Below are positions 1 through 10,680 of a stretch of DNA of 64,000 nt, piece by piece; position 1 is the first letter of the stretch, and every line of letters starts with the position of its first letter. The stretch is from Roseivivax marinus (lineage in GTDB: Bacteria > Pseudomonadota > Alphaproteobacteria > Rhodobacterales > Rhodobacteraceae), in contig NZ_FOAI01000001.1 in NCBI RefSeq assembly GCF_900109705.1, positions 481,682 through 545,681 of the forward strand, read 5' to 3'. The notes under the pieces are model-generated. The model was not told the origin of the DNA. It did not search any database and worked only from the letters and a program-made list of their open reading frames with translations. The position numbers and the translations under genes were made by a program.

Positions 1-1
1 C

Positions 2-1036
2 GTCACCAACTCCGAGAAGATGATCGCGGAGCTCGACGACTGCCTCATCCTGCTGCACGAGAAGAAGCTCTCGTCGCTGCAGCCGATGGTCCCGCTCCTC
101 GAGCAGGTCATCCAGTCGCAGAAGCCGCTTCTCATCATCGCTGAAGATGTCGAAGGCGAAGCTCTCGCAACTCTCGTCGTGAACAAGCTGCGCGGCGGCC
201 TCAAGATCGCAGCCGTGAAGGCACCGGGCTTCGGCGACCGCCGCAAGGCCATGCTGCAGGACATCGCGATCCTGACCGGCGGCCAGGTGATCTCGGAAGA
301 TCTCGGCATGAAGCTCGAGAACGTCACCATGGACATGCTCGGCTCGGCCAAGCGCGTGGCGATCTCGAAGGACGAGACCACCATCGTTGACGGCAACGGC
401 GACTCGGGCGAGATCGAAGCGCGCGTCAGCCAGATCCGCGGCCAGATCGAGGAGACCACCTCGGACTACGACCGTGAGAAGCTGCAGGAGCGTGTTGCCA
501 AGCTGGCGGGCGGCGTGGCCGTCATCCGCGTCGGCGGTGCGACCGAGATCGAGGTGAAAGAGCGCAAGGACCGCGTCGATGACGCCCTGAACGCGACCCG
601 CGCGGCCGTGCAGGAAGGCATCGTCGTCGGCGGTGGCGTCTCCCTCATCCAGGGTGCCAAAGCGCTCGAGGGTGTCGAGGGTGCGAACTCCGACCAGAAC
701 GCCGGTATCGCGATCGTCCGCAAGGCGCTCGAGGCGCCGCTGCGCCAGATCGCCGAGAACGCGGGCGTGGACGGCTCGGTCGTCGCGGGCAAGATCCGCG
801 AGAGCCAGGACCTCAAGTTCGGCTATAACGCGCAGACCGACGAGTACGGCGACATGTTCAAGTTCGGCGTGATCGACCCCGCGAAGGTCGTACGCACCGC
901 GCTTGAGGACGCCGCGTCGATCGCAGGCCTGCTCATCACCACCGAAGCGATGGTCGCCGACAAGCCGCAGAAGGACGGCGGCGCCGGTGCCGGTGGCGGC
1001 ATGCCCGACATGGGCGGCATGGGCGGCATGATGTAA
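2..1036 (+). CDS. groEL: Chaperonin GroEL, C-terminal 344 residues
   Basis: This is the large subunit of the Hsp60 folding chamber, which refolds cytosolic proteins with ATP and GroES. The reading frame is already open at the window edge, so the N-terminal third (equatorial part and start) is missing. The visible part contains the apical domain ([19 protein letters not shown]), the intermediate domain and the second half of the equatorial domain (VVGGGVSL). It ends in the classic Gly/Met-rich tail [14 protein letters not shown] strong terminator follows directly, so groEL is the last gene of its operon. groES should lie upstream, outside the window. Confidence 0.98.
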   Translation, partial: VTNSEKMIAELDDCLILLHEKKLSSLQPMVPLLEQVIQSQKPLLIIAEDVEGEALATLVVNKLRGGLKIAAVKAPGFGDRRKAMLQDIAILTGGQVISEDLGMKLENVTMDMLGSAKRVAISKDETTIVDGNGDSGEIEARVSQIRGQIEETTSDYDREKLQERVAKLAGGVAVIRVGGATEIEVKERKDRVDDALNATRAAVQEGIVVGGGVSLIQGAKALEGVEGANSDQNAGIAIVRKALEAPLRQIAENAGVDGSVVAGKIRESQDLKFGYNAQTDEYGDMFKFGVIDPAKVVRTALEDAASIAGLLITTEAMVADKPQKDGGAGAGGGMPDMGGMGGMM

Positions 1037-1066
1037 TCAGCCGTCCCGTCCGACCGGACGAGACAG

Positions 1067-1095
1067 GGGCCCGGCGGCAACGCCGGGCCCTTTTT
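1067..1095 (+). terminator. Rho-independent terminator after groEL
   Basis: A perfect 10-bp GC stem (gggcccggcg at 1067-1076 with cgccgggccc at 1081-1090) closes a GCAA tetraloop and is followed by five T residues. It sits 30 bp after the groEL stop codon. Confidence 0.93.
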
Positions 1096-1438
1096 CGTGC
1101 CATCGGGGTCTGCGAGGGACCGGGATTCCCGGCAGGCGGGCCTGAATGCGGCGCAGTGCGCCGGGAATCGGACCAAAAGTCACATTAGGCTTGACGAAGA
1201 TGTCGGCCGGCCGAACGCCGGGCGCGGTGTTGCCCCCGCGTCAAGGGATTTTCTTGCGTCCCTCGTGGGTTGCGTTGCCTGACCCAACGTAAGAATCGGC
1301 TCGAAACGTGTCCCGCGGCCAGTGTCCGACCCGACACATATGGCGCCTCTTGAGGCCTGCGCCGCCACGTTCCGCTTCCCTTCGGCGGAACCCTGCCGGA
1401 TTGTCCTCGTTAATCGGGCAGACAAGGAAACGAGAGCC

Positions 1439-1585
1439 ATGACACCCACGATCATCTACCTGCTCATGTTCGCGAGCGTTGCAGGCATGTTCCTTCTGAC
1501 TGCCGCCGTCATCGCGTTCGTCGGCCGTCTGCCTGCCGATGCCCAGACCGGCCAGACGCCGAGCCGCGTGGCCGGCGCCGGCTGA
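1439..1585 (+). CDS. Small single-pass membrane protein, 48 aa
   Basis: The start chosen is the ATG at 1439, preceded by an AAGGAAA ribosome site. The product begins MTPTIIYLLMFASVAGMF and has one strongly hydrophobic segment (about residues 4-28) followed by a short polar tail rich in Gly, Thr and Ala. It has no enzymatic motif and I do not recognise a named family. It stands alone between the groEL terminator and an SDR gene. Hydrophobic character and the Shine-Dalgarno site support it as real, but it is short enough to remain uncertain. Confidence 0.55.
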   Translation: MTPTIIYLLMFASVAGMFLLTAAVIAFVGRLPADAQTGQTPSRVAGAG

Positions 1586-1804
1586 GGCCGAACACATCTC
1601 TATGCAACCGGAAAGGGAGTGCCTCGGCGCTCCCTTTTCTTTTCCCCGGTCCCGCACCGCCGGGATGTTTCCGCCAAGCAGAAGACGTTGCCATTCCGCG
1701 GCCTGAGGGCGGTCAGATAGCCATCGAGGCCGCGGCGGGAACGTAGTCGCCCCGCGCGCTGTTGGCCCCGCGGGGAGGCGTCATACCAGACCAAGGAGAC
1801 CACC

Positions 1805-2563
1805 ATGCAGCGTTTCACCGACAAGACCGTCATCGTCACCGGCGCTGGGTCCGGCATCGGCGCCGCGACCGTCCGCCGCTTCCACGACGAGGGTGCGAAC
1901 GTGGTCCTCGTGGGCCGCACGAAGGACAAGCTCGAAAGCGCGGCCGAAGGGCTCGAGCGAACGCTCTGCGTTTCGGCAGACGTGGGCAGCGAGGACGACT
2001 GCGCCCGGGTGGTCGAAGAGGCGCACGACACGTTCGGCCCCGTCGACGTGCTGGTGAACAATGCCGGCGTCGTGGCGCAGGGCCGGGTCGAGGAAGTCTC
2101 GGTCGAGGACTGGGAAAAGGTCATCCGCATCGACCTGACCGGCGTGTTCCTGATGTCCCGCGCGGTGATGGACGACCTGTCGAAACGGGGCGGCTCGGTG
2201 GTCAACACCTCGTCCGTTTCGGGCACCGGCGGCGACTGGGCGATGGCGGCCTACAACGCGGCCAAGGGCGGCGTGACCAACCTGACCCGTGCCATGGCGC
2301 TCGATGCCAAGCGCACCGGCGTGCGCTGCAACGCGGTCTGCCCGTCGATGACCGACACCGACATGGCCTCGGGGATCAAGGACAACGACGATACCTTCGA
2401 GACGTTCAAGGGCCGCATCCCGCTGGGTCGCCCGGCGGACCCGGCCGAGGTGGGCGACGTGATCGTGTTCCTCGCAAGCTACGACGCGCGCTTCGTCAAC
2501 GGGGTGAACCTGCCGGTGGACGGGGGGCTTTCGGCCTCGAACGGTCAGCCGGACATGGCCTGA
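1805..2563 (+). CDS. Short-chain dehydrogenase/reductase (SDR), 252 aa
   Basis: This is a classical SDR, a cytosolic NAD(P)H-dependent oxidoreductase. It shows the cofactor motif TGAGSGIG near residue 12, the structural NNAG motif near residue 83 and the catalytic YNAAK with an upstream Ser near residues 140-155. The C-terminal PVDGGLSAS is typical. The ATG at 1805 has AAGGAGA eight bases upstream. Length is normal for the family. The substrate cannot be read from the sequence, and it is a single gene without a telling operon context. Confidence 0.9.
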   Translation: MQRFTDKTVIVTGAGSGIGAATVRRFHDEGANVVLVGRTKDKLESAAEGLERTLCVSADVGSEDDCARVVEEAHDTFGPVDVLVNNAGVVAQGRVEEVSVEDWEKVIRIDLTGVFLMSRAVMDDLSKRGGSVVNTSSVSGTGGDWAMAAYNAAKGGVTNLTRAMALDAKRTGVRCNAVCPSMTDTDMASGIKDNDDTFETFKGRIPLGRPADPAEVGDVIVFLASYDARFVNGVNLPVDGGLSASNGQPDMA

Positions 2564-2692
2564 GCCTCTGCGCGCTTCGGTCTCCGGGGCCGAAGTTCAG
2601 TAAAGGCGAATCCACCGGGCGGCGCGGGCCCCCTCCCGCCCGCGCTGCCGGCGTGATAGCGACGGGTGACACCGTCGCGGGGAGGACATCCG

Positions 2693-3181
2693 ATGTTCCG
2701 AAACCAGTTCATGCGCGAGATGCACGCGGGCGAGGAAGATGCCGTGGAGGCGCTTTTGCGCGCGGCGTTCGGCCAGCCCGACGAGGCGACGCTGGTACGC
2801 AAGCTGCGCAAGCAGGGCGTCATCGCCGGTGAGGCCGTCGTGCCGGGCGAAGACGGGCCGGTCGGCTACGTCGCGCTGTCGGACATGGTCGCGCCCAAGG
2901 GCTGGCTCTGCCTCGCGCCGGTGGCCGTGGCGCCGGATCAGCAGGGTCAGGGGATCGGGCGGCGCCTTTGCGGGATGATCTCGGAATGGGCGCGGCAGGC
3001 AGGCCAGACGGTCGTGGTGCTGGGTGAGCCGGGCTTCTACCAGCGCGCCGGCTTTTCACTGGAACGCGCGCAGAAGCTGGCCTCGCCGTTCCCGCTGGAT
3101 CATACGCTGATCGCGCGGCCGGGCGAGGACATGCCGAAAGACCGGCTGGTCTATCCCAAGGCGTTCGGAGCCACAGAATGA
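2693..3181 (+). CDS. GNAT family N-acetyltransferase, 162 aa
   Basis: This predicted acetyl-CoA-dependent N-acetyltransferase carries the acetyl-CoA-binding motif A (VAPDQQGQGIGRRL, about residues 80-95) and the YQRAGF segment near the C-terminus usual for the YhbS-like subgroup. The ATG at 2693 follows a GGGGAGG ribosome site. An upstream in-frame ATG at 2666 lacks one. It is the first gene of a run whose stop/start codons all overlap (ATGA, TGATG, ATGA), ending in phnM. The acceptor substrate is unknown. Confidence 0.88.
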   Translation: MFRNQFMREMHAGEEDAVEALLRAAFGQPDEATLVRKLRKQGVIAGEAVVPGEDGPVGYVALSDMVAPKGWLCLAPVAVAPDQQGQGIGRRLCGMISEWARQAGQTVVVLGEPGFYQRAGFSLERAQKLASPFPLDHTLIARPGEDMPKDRLVYPKAFGATE

Positions 3182-3468
3182 GCCGACGCGACCCGAGGCG
3201 CACCCTGCGCGTGCCGGTGACGGACTGTGGCGTCGCGCATCTGCGGGCACGGGCGCGGGGGCGCAGCCTGGCCGATGCGTTGCGGCGGATCGCCGAGAGC
3301 CACGAGGGAGACATTCCGCCCGCGCCCGAGGACACGCACCGCCTGCTGCCGGTGCAGCTGCCCGCCCGCCTGCGCGCGACGCTCGCGGCACGTGGCGCGG
3401 ACGAGGGGCGCGGGGCGGCAGACACGCTGGCGGGCATTCTCGGGGCGGCGACGGAGGGGCGGACCTGA
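3178..3468 (+). CDS. Uncharacterized small protein, 96 aa
   Basis: The start codon overlaps the GNAT stop as ATGA, and the stop overlaps the next ATG, so the gene is translationally embedded in the operon. The product is basic and rich in Arg and Ala, with a helical middle part (ADALRRIAESHEG) and the patch LLPVQLPARLRATL. I recognise no family. Position between a GNAT and an EamA transporter gene gives no clear job. Confidence 0.65.
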   Translation: MSRRDPRRTLRVPVTDCGVAHLRARARGRSLADALRRIAESHEGDIPPAPEDTHRLLPVQLPARLRATLAARGADEGRGAADTLAGILGAATEGRT

Positions 3469-4313
3469 TGCGCCTGTTTCTCCTGACCGCGCTGACGATG
3501 GTCGCCTTCGCCGCGAATTCTGTCCTGAACCGCCTCGCGCTGGCGTCCGGAGAAATCGAGGCCGGGACCTTCGGCACGGTGCGCCTGATCGCCGGCGCGG
3601 TCACCCTCGGCGCGCTGTGCCTCCTGCGCGACGGGCGGCTCCGGCTGGGCGGACCTGGCCGGGCGGTCGCCGTGGCTGCGCTTGTCGTCTACATCTACGG
3701 CTTCTCGGCGGCCTACCGCGCGCTCGATGCGGGGCTCGGGGCGCTGATCCTCTTCGGCACGGTTCAGGTGACCATGTTCGCCGGCGCGCTGCGCGGAGGA
3801 GAGCGTCCACCCGCGCAGAAATGGATCGGAGCTGCCGTTGCCGCGGCGGGTCTGGTCTGGCTGCTCTGGCCGGGCGAGGGTCCGCAGACCTCGACGCTGC
3901 ACGGACTGGCCATGGTCGCCGCCGGGGCGGGCTGGGGCGTCTACTCGCTGGTTGGGCGCGGGGCGCCGGACCCGCTCATGGGCTCGGCCGCGAATTTCGT
4001 CCTGGCCGCGCCGATCGGGCTGGCGATCGGGCTGATCCTCGAAGGCGGTGTCGGGGCCATCTCGGCGTTCGGGCTGGTCCTTGCGGTGCTGTCGGGAGCG
4101 GTGACATCCGGGCTGGGATACGCCCTGTGGTACACGGTCCTGCCCCGGCTTCAGGCCAGCACCGCCGCGGTCGCCCAGTTGAGCGTGCCGGCCATCGCCA
4201 TCGCCGGTGGCTGGCTGGTGCTGGGAGAGGCGCTGACGGCAGAGGCCGCGCTTGCCGCGCTCATCGTGCTGGGGGGCGTCGCGCTGGCCGTGCTGGCGCC
4301 GAGGCGCCCATGA
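3468..4313 (+). CDS. EamA/DMT-family transporter, 281 aa
   Basis: This is a member of the drug/metabolite transporter superfamily and probably exports a small metabolite or amino acid across the inner membrane. It contains about ten hydrophobic segments arranged as two EamA repeats. The second repeat ends with the characteristic LGEALTAEAALAALIVLGG near residues 247-265. The start overlaps the preceding stop by one base and the stop overlaps phnM as ATGA. The substrate is not predictable. Confidence 0.9.
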   Translation: MRLFLLTALTMVAFAANSVLNRLALASGEIEAGTFGTVRLIAGAVTLGALCLLRDGRLRLGGPGRAVAVAALVVYIYGFSAAYRALDAGLGALILFGTVQVTMFAGALRGGERPPAQKWIGAAVAAAGLVWLLWPGEGPQTSTLHGLAMVAAGAGWGVYSLVGRGAPDPLMGSAANFVLAAPIGLAIGLILEGGVGAISAFGLVLAVLSGAVTSGLGYALWYTVLPRLQASTAAVAQLSVPAIAIAGGWLVLGEALTAEAALAALIVLGGVALAVLAPRRP

Positions 4314-5452
4314 GCGTGGCGCTGACCTTCACCGGCGCCGAGGTGCTGCGCCCCGACGGTTGGGACGACGGCCCGGTGTCCGTGACCGACGGACTGCTGC
4401 GCGACGGGACCGGTGCTCGGGCGGTGGACCTTTCGGGCTTCCGCCTGTTGCCGGGGATCGTGGACCTGCACGGCGACGGCTTCGAGCGGCACGTCGCCCC
4501 CCGGCGCGGTGCGCTGCGCGAGACCCGGGCGGGCCTCGTCGCGACCGAGGCGGAGCTGGCGGCGAACGGGATCACCACCGGCTATCTCGCACAATTCTGG
4601 AGCTGGGAGGGCGGTCTGCGCGGCCCGGACTTCGCCACCGCGCTGATCGAGGCGTGGGCGTCGCTGCGGGACAGCTTCGACACCGACCTGCGGATGCAGC
4701 TGCGGCTCGAGACCCACATGCTGGGCGACTACGACAGGGTCGCCGCGCTCGTGGCAGAGCAACGGATCGGCTATCTTGTTTTCAACGATCACCTCCAGCA
4801 CGAAAGACTGGCCGAGGGCCGACGGCCCAAGCAGATGACGGGACAGGCGCTCAAGAGCGGGCGCTCGCCCGAGGCGCACTTTGCCCTGATGACGGCGCTG
4901 CACGACCGAAGCGGCGAGGTGCCCGAGGCGGCCGCGGCGCTGGCACATCGTTTGTCCGGGCAGGGCGTGGCCATCGGCAGCCATGACGACGCGGATGCCG
5001 ACGAGCGCAACACTTGGCGCGACCGCGGCGCACGGATCGCCGAGTTTCCTGAAACCCGCGCGGCGGCGGAGGCCGCGCGGGCGGCGGGCGAGCCGGTCAT
5101 CCTCGGTGCGCCGAATGTTGTGCGAGGGGCGAGCCACAAGGGCAACGTGTCGGCGGCGGAGCTGGTGGCCGAGGGGCTCTGCGACGCGCTGGCATCGGAC
5201 TACCATTATCCCGCCCCGCGCGCCGCCGCCCTGCGGCTCGCCGAGACCGGCGTGATCGACCTGGCCACCGCGTGGCGGCTGGTGTCGGAAGGACCGGCGC
5301 GTGTCATGGACCTCGCCGACCGGGGGCGCATCGCCGACGGCCTGCGCGCGGATCTCGTGGTGCTCGACGCCGAGGATCGCGTCGCGGCGACGTTCGCGGG
5401 CGGCGCGGTCACTTACATGCGCGGAGAGGCGGCGCGTCGGATCGTGGGCTGA
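4310..5452 (+). CDS. phnM: PhnM-like ribose 1-methylphosphonate 5-triphosphate diphosphatase
   Basis: This amidohydrolase-fold protein of 380 aa resembles PhnM, which removes pyrophosphate from alpha-D-ribose 1-methylphosphonate 5-triphosphate in the C-P lyase pathway. Metal-site signatures are visible: LLPGIVDLHGDGFERH near residue 45, LETHMLGDYDRV near 130, GSHDDAD near 222 and SDYHYP near 300. The start is the ATG at 4310, which overlaps the transporter stop. Other C-P lyase genes (phnGHIJKL) are absent from the window, so this is a detached copy or a paralog with a different substrate. Confidence 0.88.
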   Translation: MSVALTFTGAEVLRPDGWDDGPVSVTDGLLRDGTGARAVDLSGFRLLPGIVDLHGDGFERHVAPRRGALRETRAGLVATEAELAANGITTGYLAQFWSWEGGLRGPDFATALIEAWASLRDSFDTDLRMQLRLETHMLGDYDRVAALVAEQRIGYLVFNDHLQHERLAEGRRPKQMTGQALKSGRSPEAHFALMTALHDRSGEVPEAAAALAHRLSGQGVAIGSHDDADADERNTWRDRGARIAEFPETRAAAEAARAAGEPVILGAPNVVRGASHKGNVSAAELVAEGLCDALASDYHYPAPRAAALRLAETGVIDLATAWRLVSEGPARVMDLADRGRIADGLRADLVVLDAEDRVAATFAGGAVTYMRGEAARRIVG

Positions 5453-5679
5453 GGCCGGTTGCAACACCCGTTCAATGCGAAGACGGTCCTGCGATCGGCT
5501 TCGCGGAAGGCTGCGCGTGGATCGGCGTGCTCGACACTGGGGCGGACGGGCCGACAGCGCGCGCCGAAGTTGCCTAGCGGAGCGGCGGCCGCGATGGTCC
5601 GGTTTCCGAAACGCGCGAGACAGGCCCGCAACGCACGCGCAAAGCTTTGGCCGGGGACACGACCGCCCCGTCTGGCGGC

Positions 5680-6747
5680 TCAGCGGCGTACGCGGTTGAC
5701 GTGGCCCATCTTGCGGCCGGGCCGGGCGTCGCCCTTGCCGTAGAGATGGAGCGCCGCGTCGCTCTCTCCGGCGATCCGCGGCACCGCGTCGATGTCGTCG
5801 CCGATCAGGTTCTCCATGACCACGTCGGCATGGCGCTGCCCGTCGCCCAGGGGCCAGCCGGCCACCGCGCGGATATGCTGTTCGAACTGGTCGACGGTGC
5901 AGCCGTTCTGGGTCCAGTGGCCGGAGTTGTGGACGCGTGGCGCGATCTCGTTCACCACGAGGCCGGCATCGGTCACGAACAGCTCCACCCCCATGACACC
6001 GACGTAGTCGAGCGCGTTGAGGATGCGCGCGGCCAGCAGCACGGCGTCGGTCGCGACGGAGCCGGGCACCGAGGCGGGAACGGTCGTAGTCCGCAGGATG
6101 CCGCCCTCGTGCACGTTCTCGCCCGGATCGAAGCAAGACACGGCGCCATCGAGCCCGCGCGCTGCGATGACGGAGATCTCGCAGCGGAAATCTACGAAGC
6201 CTTCCAGCACCGAGGGCGCGCCGCTGACGGCCTCCCAGGCGGAGCCTGCCGCGTCAGGGGTCGAAAGCCGCGCCTGTCCCTTGCCGTCGTAGCCGAAGCG
6301 ACGGGTCTTGAGGATCGCGGGGGTGCCGACGCTTTCCAGTGCCGCGGCGAGGCTGTCGGGATCGTGCACCTCGGCCCATGGCGCGACTTTCAGGCCAAGC
6401 TCTTCGAGGAACGCCTTCTCGGTGGCGCGGTCCTGGCTCACCCGGAGCGCCTCGCGGCCCGGCCGGATGGGGCGGATGCTCTCGATCCGGTCGAGCGCCT
6501 CCGTGGGGATGTTCTCGAACTCGTAAGTGACCACGTCCACGCTTTCGGCGAAGGCGTCGAGGGCGGCGAGGTCGTCGTAGCCCGCCGTCGTGACCTTGTG
6601 TGCCACGTGGCCCGCCGGGGCGTCGGCGCCGGGGTCGAAGACATGGGCCCTGAGGCCGAGGCGAGCGGCGGCGACCGACAGCATCCGGCCGAGCTGACCG
6701 CCGCCGAGGATGCCGATGGTGCTGCCGGAAGGAAGGGGGGACGTCAT
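5680..6747 (-). CDS. purK: N5-carboxyaminoimidazole ribonucleotide synthase
   Basis: PurK uses ATP and bicarbonate to carboxylate AIR to N5-CAIR in purine biosynthesis. The 355-aa ATP-grasp protein starts with the typical IGILGGGQLGRMLSVAA, carries AILKTRRFGYDGKGQ in the central ATP-grasp domain near residue 145, and has NEIAPRVHNSGHWT near residue 265. Length is normal. It lies 52 bp downstream of purE on the same strand, forming a purEK pair. Confidence 0.97.
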   Translation of the reverse strand: MTSPLPSGSTIGILGGGQLGRMLSVAAARLGLRAHVFDPGADAPAGHVAHKVTTAGYDDLAALDAFAESVDVVTYEFENIPTEALDRIESIRPIRPGREALRVSQDRATEKAFLEELGLKVAPWAEVHDPDSLAAALESVGTPAILKTRRFGYDGKGQARLSTPDAAGSAWEAVSGAPSVLEGFVDFRCEISVIAARGLDGAVSCFDPGENVHEGGILRTTTVPASVPGSVATDAVLLAARILNALDYVGVMGVELFVTDAGLVVNEIAPRVHNSGHWTQNGCTVDQFEQHIRAVAGWPLGDGQRHADVVMENLIGDDIDAVPRIAGESDAALHLYGKGDARPGRKMGHVNRVRR

Positions 6748-6799
6748 GGGGGCCTCGTGCGTGATGGTGGGCGCCGGGCCGGACCGACGCCGGACAGGG

Positions 6800-7297
6800 T
6801 CAGTCGCGGACCGGTTCGTCGGGGATGGACGCCGACAGCTCGGACCGCCAGGTGTCGAGCCGCTCGGCCAGCTTCGGGTCGTTCAGGGCCAGGATTTGCG
6901 CGGCCATGAGGCCTGCGTTCGCCGCGCCCGCGCCGCCGATCGCCATGGTGGCCACCGGGAATCCGCGGGGCATCTGGACGATTGAATAAAGGCTGTCGAC
7001 GCCCGAAAGCGCCTTCGTCTGCACCGGCACGCCGATCACCGGCACGCGGGTCTTGGACGCCATCATGCCCGGCAGGTGCGCGGCGCCACCGGCGCCGGCG
7101 ATGATGACCTGCAATCCGCGCCCGACCGCCTCGCGTCCGTAGCTCCACAGCCGGTCCGGGGTGCGGTGTGCCGACACGATCTTGACCTCGTGGTCGATGC
7201 CCAGCGTGTCGAGGATGTCGGCGGCCTCCTTCATGGTGGACCAGTCCGACTGGCTGCCCATGACGATGCCCGCACGGGGCGCGCGCTCTGCGCTCAT
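6800..7297 (-). CDS. purE: N5-carboxyaminoimidazole ribonucleotide mutase
   Basis: PurE moves the carboxyl group of N5-CAIR to give CAIR, the step after PurK. The 165-aa protein has the family signature [11 protein letters not shown] at residues 12-22, the SAHRTP catalytic segment near residue 43 and the AGGAAHLPG loop near residue 70. It is the first gene of the purEK pair. Confidence 0.97.
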   Translation of the reverse strand: MSAERAPRAGIVMGSQSDWSTMKEAADILDTLGIDHEVKIVSAHRTPDRLWSYGREAVGRGLQVIIAGAGGAAHLPGMMASKTRVPVIGVPVQTKALSGVDSLYSIVQMPRGFPVATMAIGGAGAANAGLMAAQILALNDPKLAERLDTWRSELSASIPDEPVRD

Positions 7298-7346
7298 GCT
7301 GCGCTCCTTGCCGTTGATTGGGCGGGGTTATACCCCGCCGCGCGGC

Positions 7347-7571
7347 TTACGCAATGATGTCGGGGAAGAGCCGGTCCTCGATCCACGAGATCCGGTCCTT
7401 GAGCGCCAGCTTCTTGCGCTTCAGACGCTGCAGCATCAGCGCGTCGGAACTGCTGCGCTCCTGCAGGGCGCGGATCGAATCGTCGAGCTCGCGGTGCTCG
7501 CGTTTGAACCATTCCAGCTCCACGCGCAGCACGTCGTCGCTTTTCATGGACAGGTCGGTCGGGGCGTTCAT
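7347..7571 (-). CDS. YdcH-family DUF465 protein, 74 aa
   Basis: This is a small, highly charged, all-helical protein. The sequence ELDDSIRALQERSSSDALML, then LKRKKLALKDRISWIE, matches the DUF465/YdcH pattern of an antiparallel helical hairpin with a conserved LKxxKLxLKDxI segment. Function is not known for the family. It lies 49 bp upstream of purE on the same strand and could be co-transcribed with it. Confidence 0.88.
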   Translation of the reverse strand: MNAPTDLSMKSDDVLRVELEWFKREHRELDDSIRALQERSSSDALMLQRLKRKKLALKDRISWIEDRLFPDIIA

Positions 7572-7752
7572 CGCGGGTGGATCCCTTGCAGTCAGAGGGC
7601 ATCAGCATACACGAACCGCCCGCACGCGGGAAGGCGCGCGTTCCCGCTTTGGGCCGTGCGCGACTTGCACGGAAGCGGACGTCACCCCATATTTCTCCCA
7701 GGGCCGCCGTACCGGGGTCCGATTGACGGTCGCTTGCCTAGAGGACGTGTCG

Positions 7753-8166
7753 ATGACCAAACTCACCTTGGGGTCTCATCCCCACATGCTCGGGTTCGAA
7801 CAGCTCGAGCGCCTTCTGGAACGGACCGCCAAGTCTGGAAACGAAGGCTATCCGCCCTACAACATAGAACAGACGTCCCAGACGTCTTACCGGATCACGC
7901 TCGCGGTGGCGGGCTTTGCCGAGGACGACCTCTCGATCACGATCGAGGACCGGCAGCTTGTCATCCGGGGCCGCCAGACCGACGACGGCACCGAGCGGGT
8001 GTTCCTGCACCGCGGAATCGCCGCGCGCCAGTTTCAGCGGAGCTTCGTGCTCGCAGACGGCGTCGAGGTCGAGGAAGCAGTCATAGAGAACGGACTGCTG
8101 CACGTGGATTTGCGCCTGTCCCGCCCGGAAACGGTGGTGCAGACGATCGACATCAGAAAGGGGTGA
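7753..8166 (+). CDS. Hsp20 / IbpA-type small heat shock protein
   Basis: This ATP-independent holdase of 137 aa contains an alpha-crystallin domain. It shows PPYNIE at the domain start, YRITLAVAGF near residue 51, LVIRGRQ, and the closing AVIENGLLHVDL near residue 110, which resembles the A-x-x-x-n-G-v-L motif. The ATG at 7753 was chosen because the alpha-crystallin domain then begins about 35 residues in, as usual for this class. The following DUF1150 gene is the usual partner in Rhodobacteraceae. Confidence 0.93.
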   Translation: MTKLTLGSHPHMLGFEQLERLLERTAKSGNEGYPPYNIEQTSQTSYRITLAVAGFAEDDLSITIEDRQLVIRGRQTDDGTERVFLHRGIAARQFQRSFVLADGVEVEEAVIENGLLHVDLRLSRPETVVQTIDIRKG

Positions 8167-8171
8167 GTTCC

Positions 8172-8399
8172 ATGGACACTCAGGTTGATCTCAAGATGCT
8201 CGACACAGGCCGCACGGTCTACGTTCGTCCGGTGGCGGTGGACGAACTGCCCGAGGATGTGCGCGAGCAGGCCGAGGGCCTCGACACCATCTATGCCGTG
8301 CACGCCGCCGACGGCGAACGCCTCGCCCTGGTGCGCGAGCGGAACCTCGCCTTCGTGATCGCGCGCCAGAACGACATGACGCCCGTGACGGTGCACTGA
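8172..8399 (+). CDS. DUF1150 family protein, 75 aa
   Basis: This small acidic cytosolic protein has the family-typical pattern VYVRPVAVDELPEDV near residue 17, an AxDGxRLALV core and IARQNDMTPVTVH at the C-terminus. It starts 6 bp after the hsp20 stop, so the two are co-transcribed. The DUF1150 role is unknown; the pairing suggests a stress or protein-quality function. A terminator follows about 50 bp downstream. Confidence 0.88.
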   Translation: MDTQVDLKMLDTGRTVYVRPVAVDELPEDVREQAEGLDTIYAVHAADGERLALVRERNLAFVIARQNDMTPVTVH

Positions 8400-8447
8400 C
8401 GTCGGCGACGGGCGCGCCGCAGTCGATGCCCGTTGTTTGAGAAATGG

Positions 8448-8484
8448 AAAGACCGGCCGCACTTGGGTGCGGGCCGGTCTTTTT
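8448..8484 (+). terminator. Terminator after hsp20-DUF1150
   Basis: A long GC stem (aaagaccggcc-gcac at 8448-8462 with gtgcgggccggtct at 8467-8480, one bulged base) is followed by a T-run at 8480-8484. The leading AAA at 8448-8450 also pairs, so it may work in both directions. Confidence 0.88.
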
Positions 8485-8591
8485 CGTTCCGGGCGGTCCG
8501 TCGACAGGGGCGCACTGGGGCGCTGCGCGGGGCCGCATCGCTCACGCGCTTGGCCGACATCACCTGCCACGACATCGGGGGTTTTCGCATA

Positions 8592-8626
8592 GAAAAAGGC
8601 CCCGGTCCGAGTGGCGGACCGGGGCC
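8592..8626 (-). terminator. Terminator of the sat/cysC transcript
   Basis: A perfect 12-bp stem (8598-8609 with 8615-8626, ggccccggtccg) closes a 5-base loop and is followed on the minus strand by TTTTT (8593-8597). It lies 31 bp after the sat stop codon. Confidence 0.92.
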
Positions 8627-8656
8627 TCTGTCTGTTCTGACGTGCCTTTCGCGGGG

Positions 8657-10375
<1,719 letters not shown>

Positions 10376-10680
10376 GGCACGGTCCGTTGGCGGTTCGAGG
10401 TCGGTGCGGCGGCGGGGACACGCACGGGCGCGGCGGCGTCGGAAGATCGTCGGCGCGGGGAGCGGGCCCCATGAAAGTCGCGCGGACGTAGACCCGAAGC
10501 CGTCGCCAGTGCAAGGGCAGCCGGCAGCCCCGAGCAAAAAGAGGCAAAAATACCCCGAAGGCCTGCCACGGCGAACATGCGTCCGTCCCCGCGAGGCCTG
10601 TCGCGAACGATGGTTTTCGTCAGGAACAGCACAAGGATGCGCGGGTTGTCACCGACACAACACCGCGAGGGAGAGCACGC
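10376..10680. promoter_or_regulatory. Divergent promoter region of sat/cysC and the amidase gene
   Basis: This 305-bp gap separates two divergent genes and contains no convincing gene. Close to the amidase start lies an imperfect dyad, gcgggttgt (10641-10649) and acaac-a-ccgc (10657-10666), 7 bp apart, which could be an operator. A GGCAAAAATACCCC-type stretch near 10543-10556 resembles repeated intergenic elements at 34.37 and 38.67 kb. Confidence 0.4.

Noticed and set aside
4151..6136. 661-codon minus-strand frame across phnM
   Set aside because: Arg-rich shadow of the GC-rich phnM and transporter genes; no domain text and no ribosome site.
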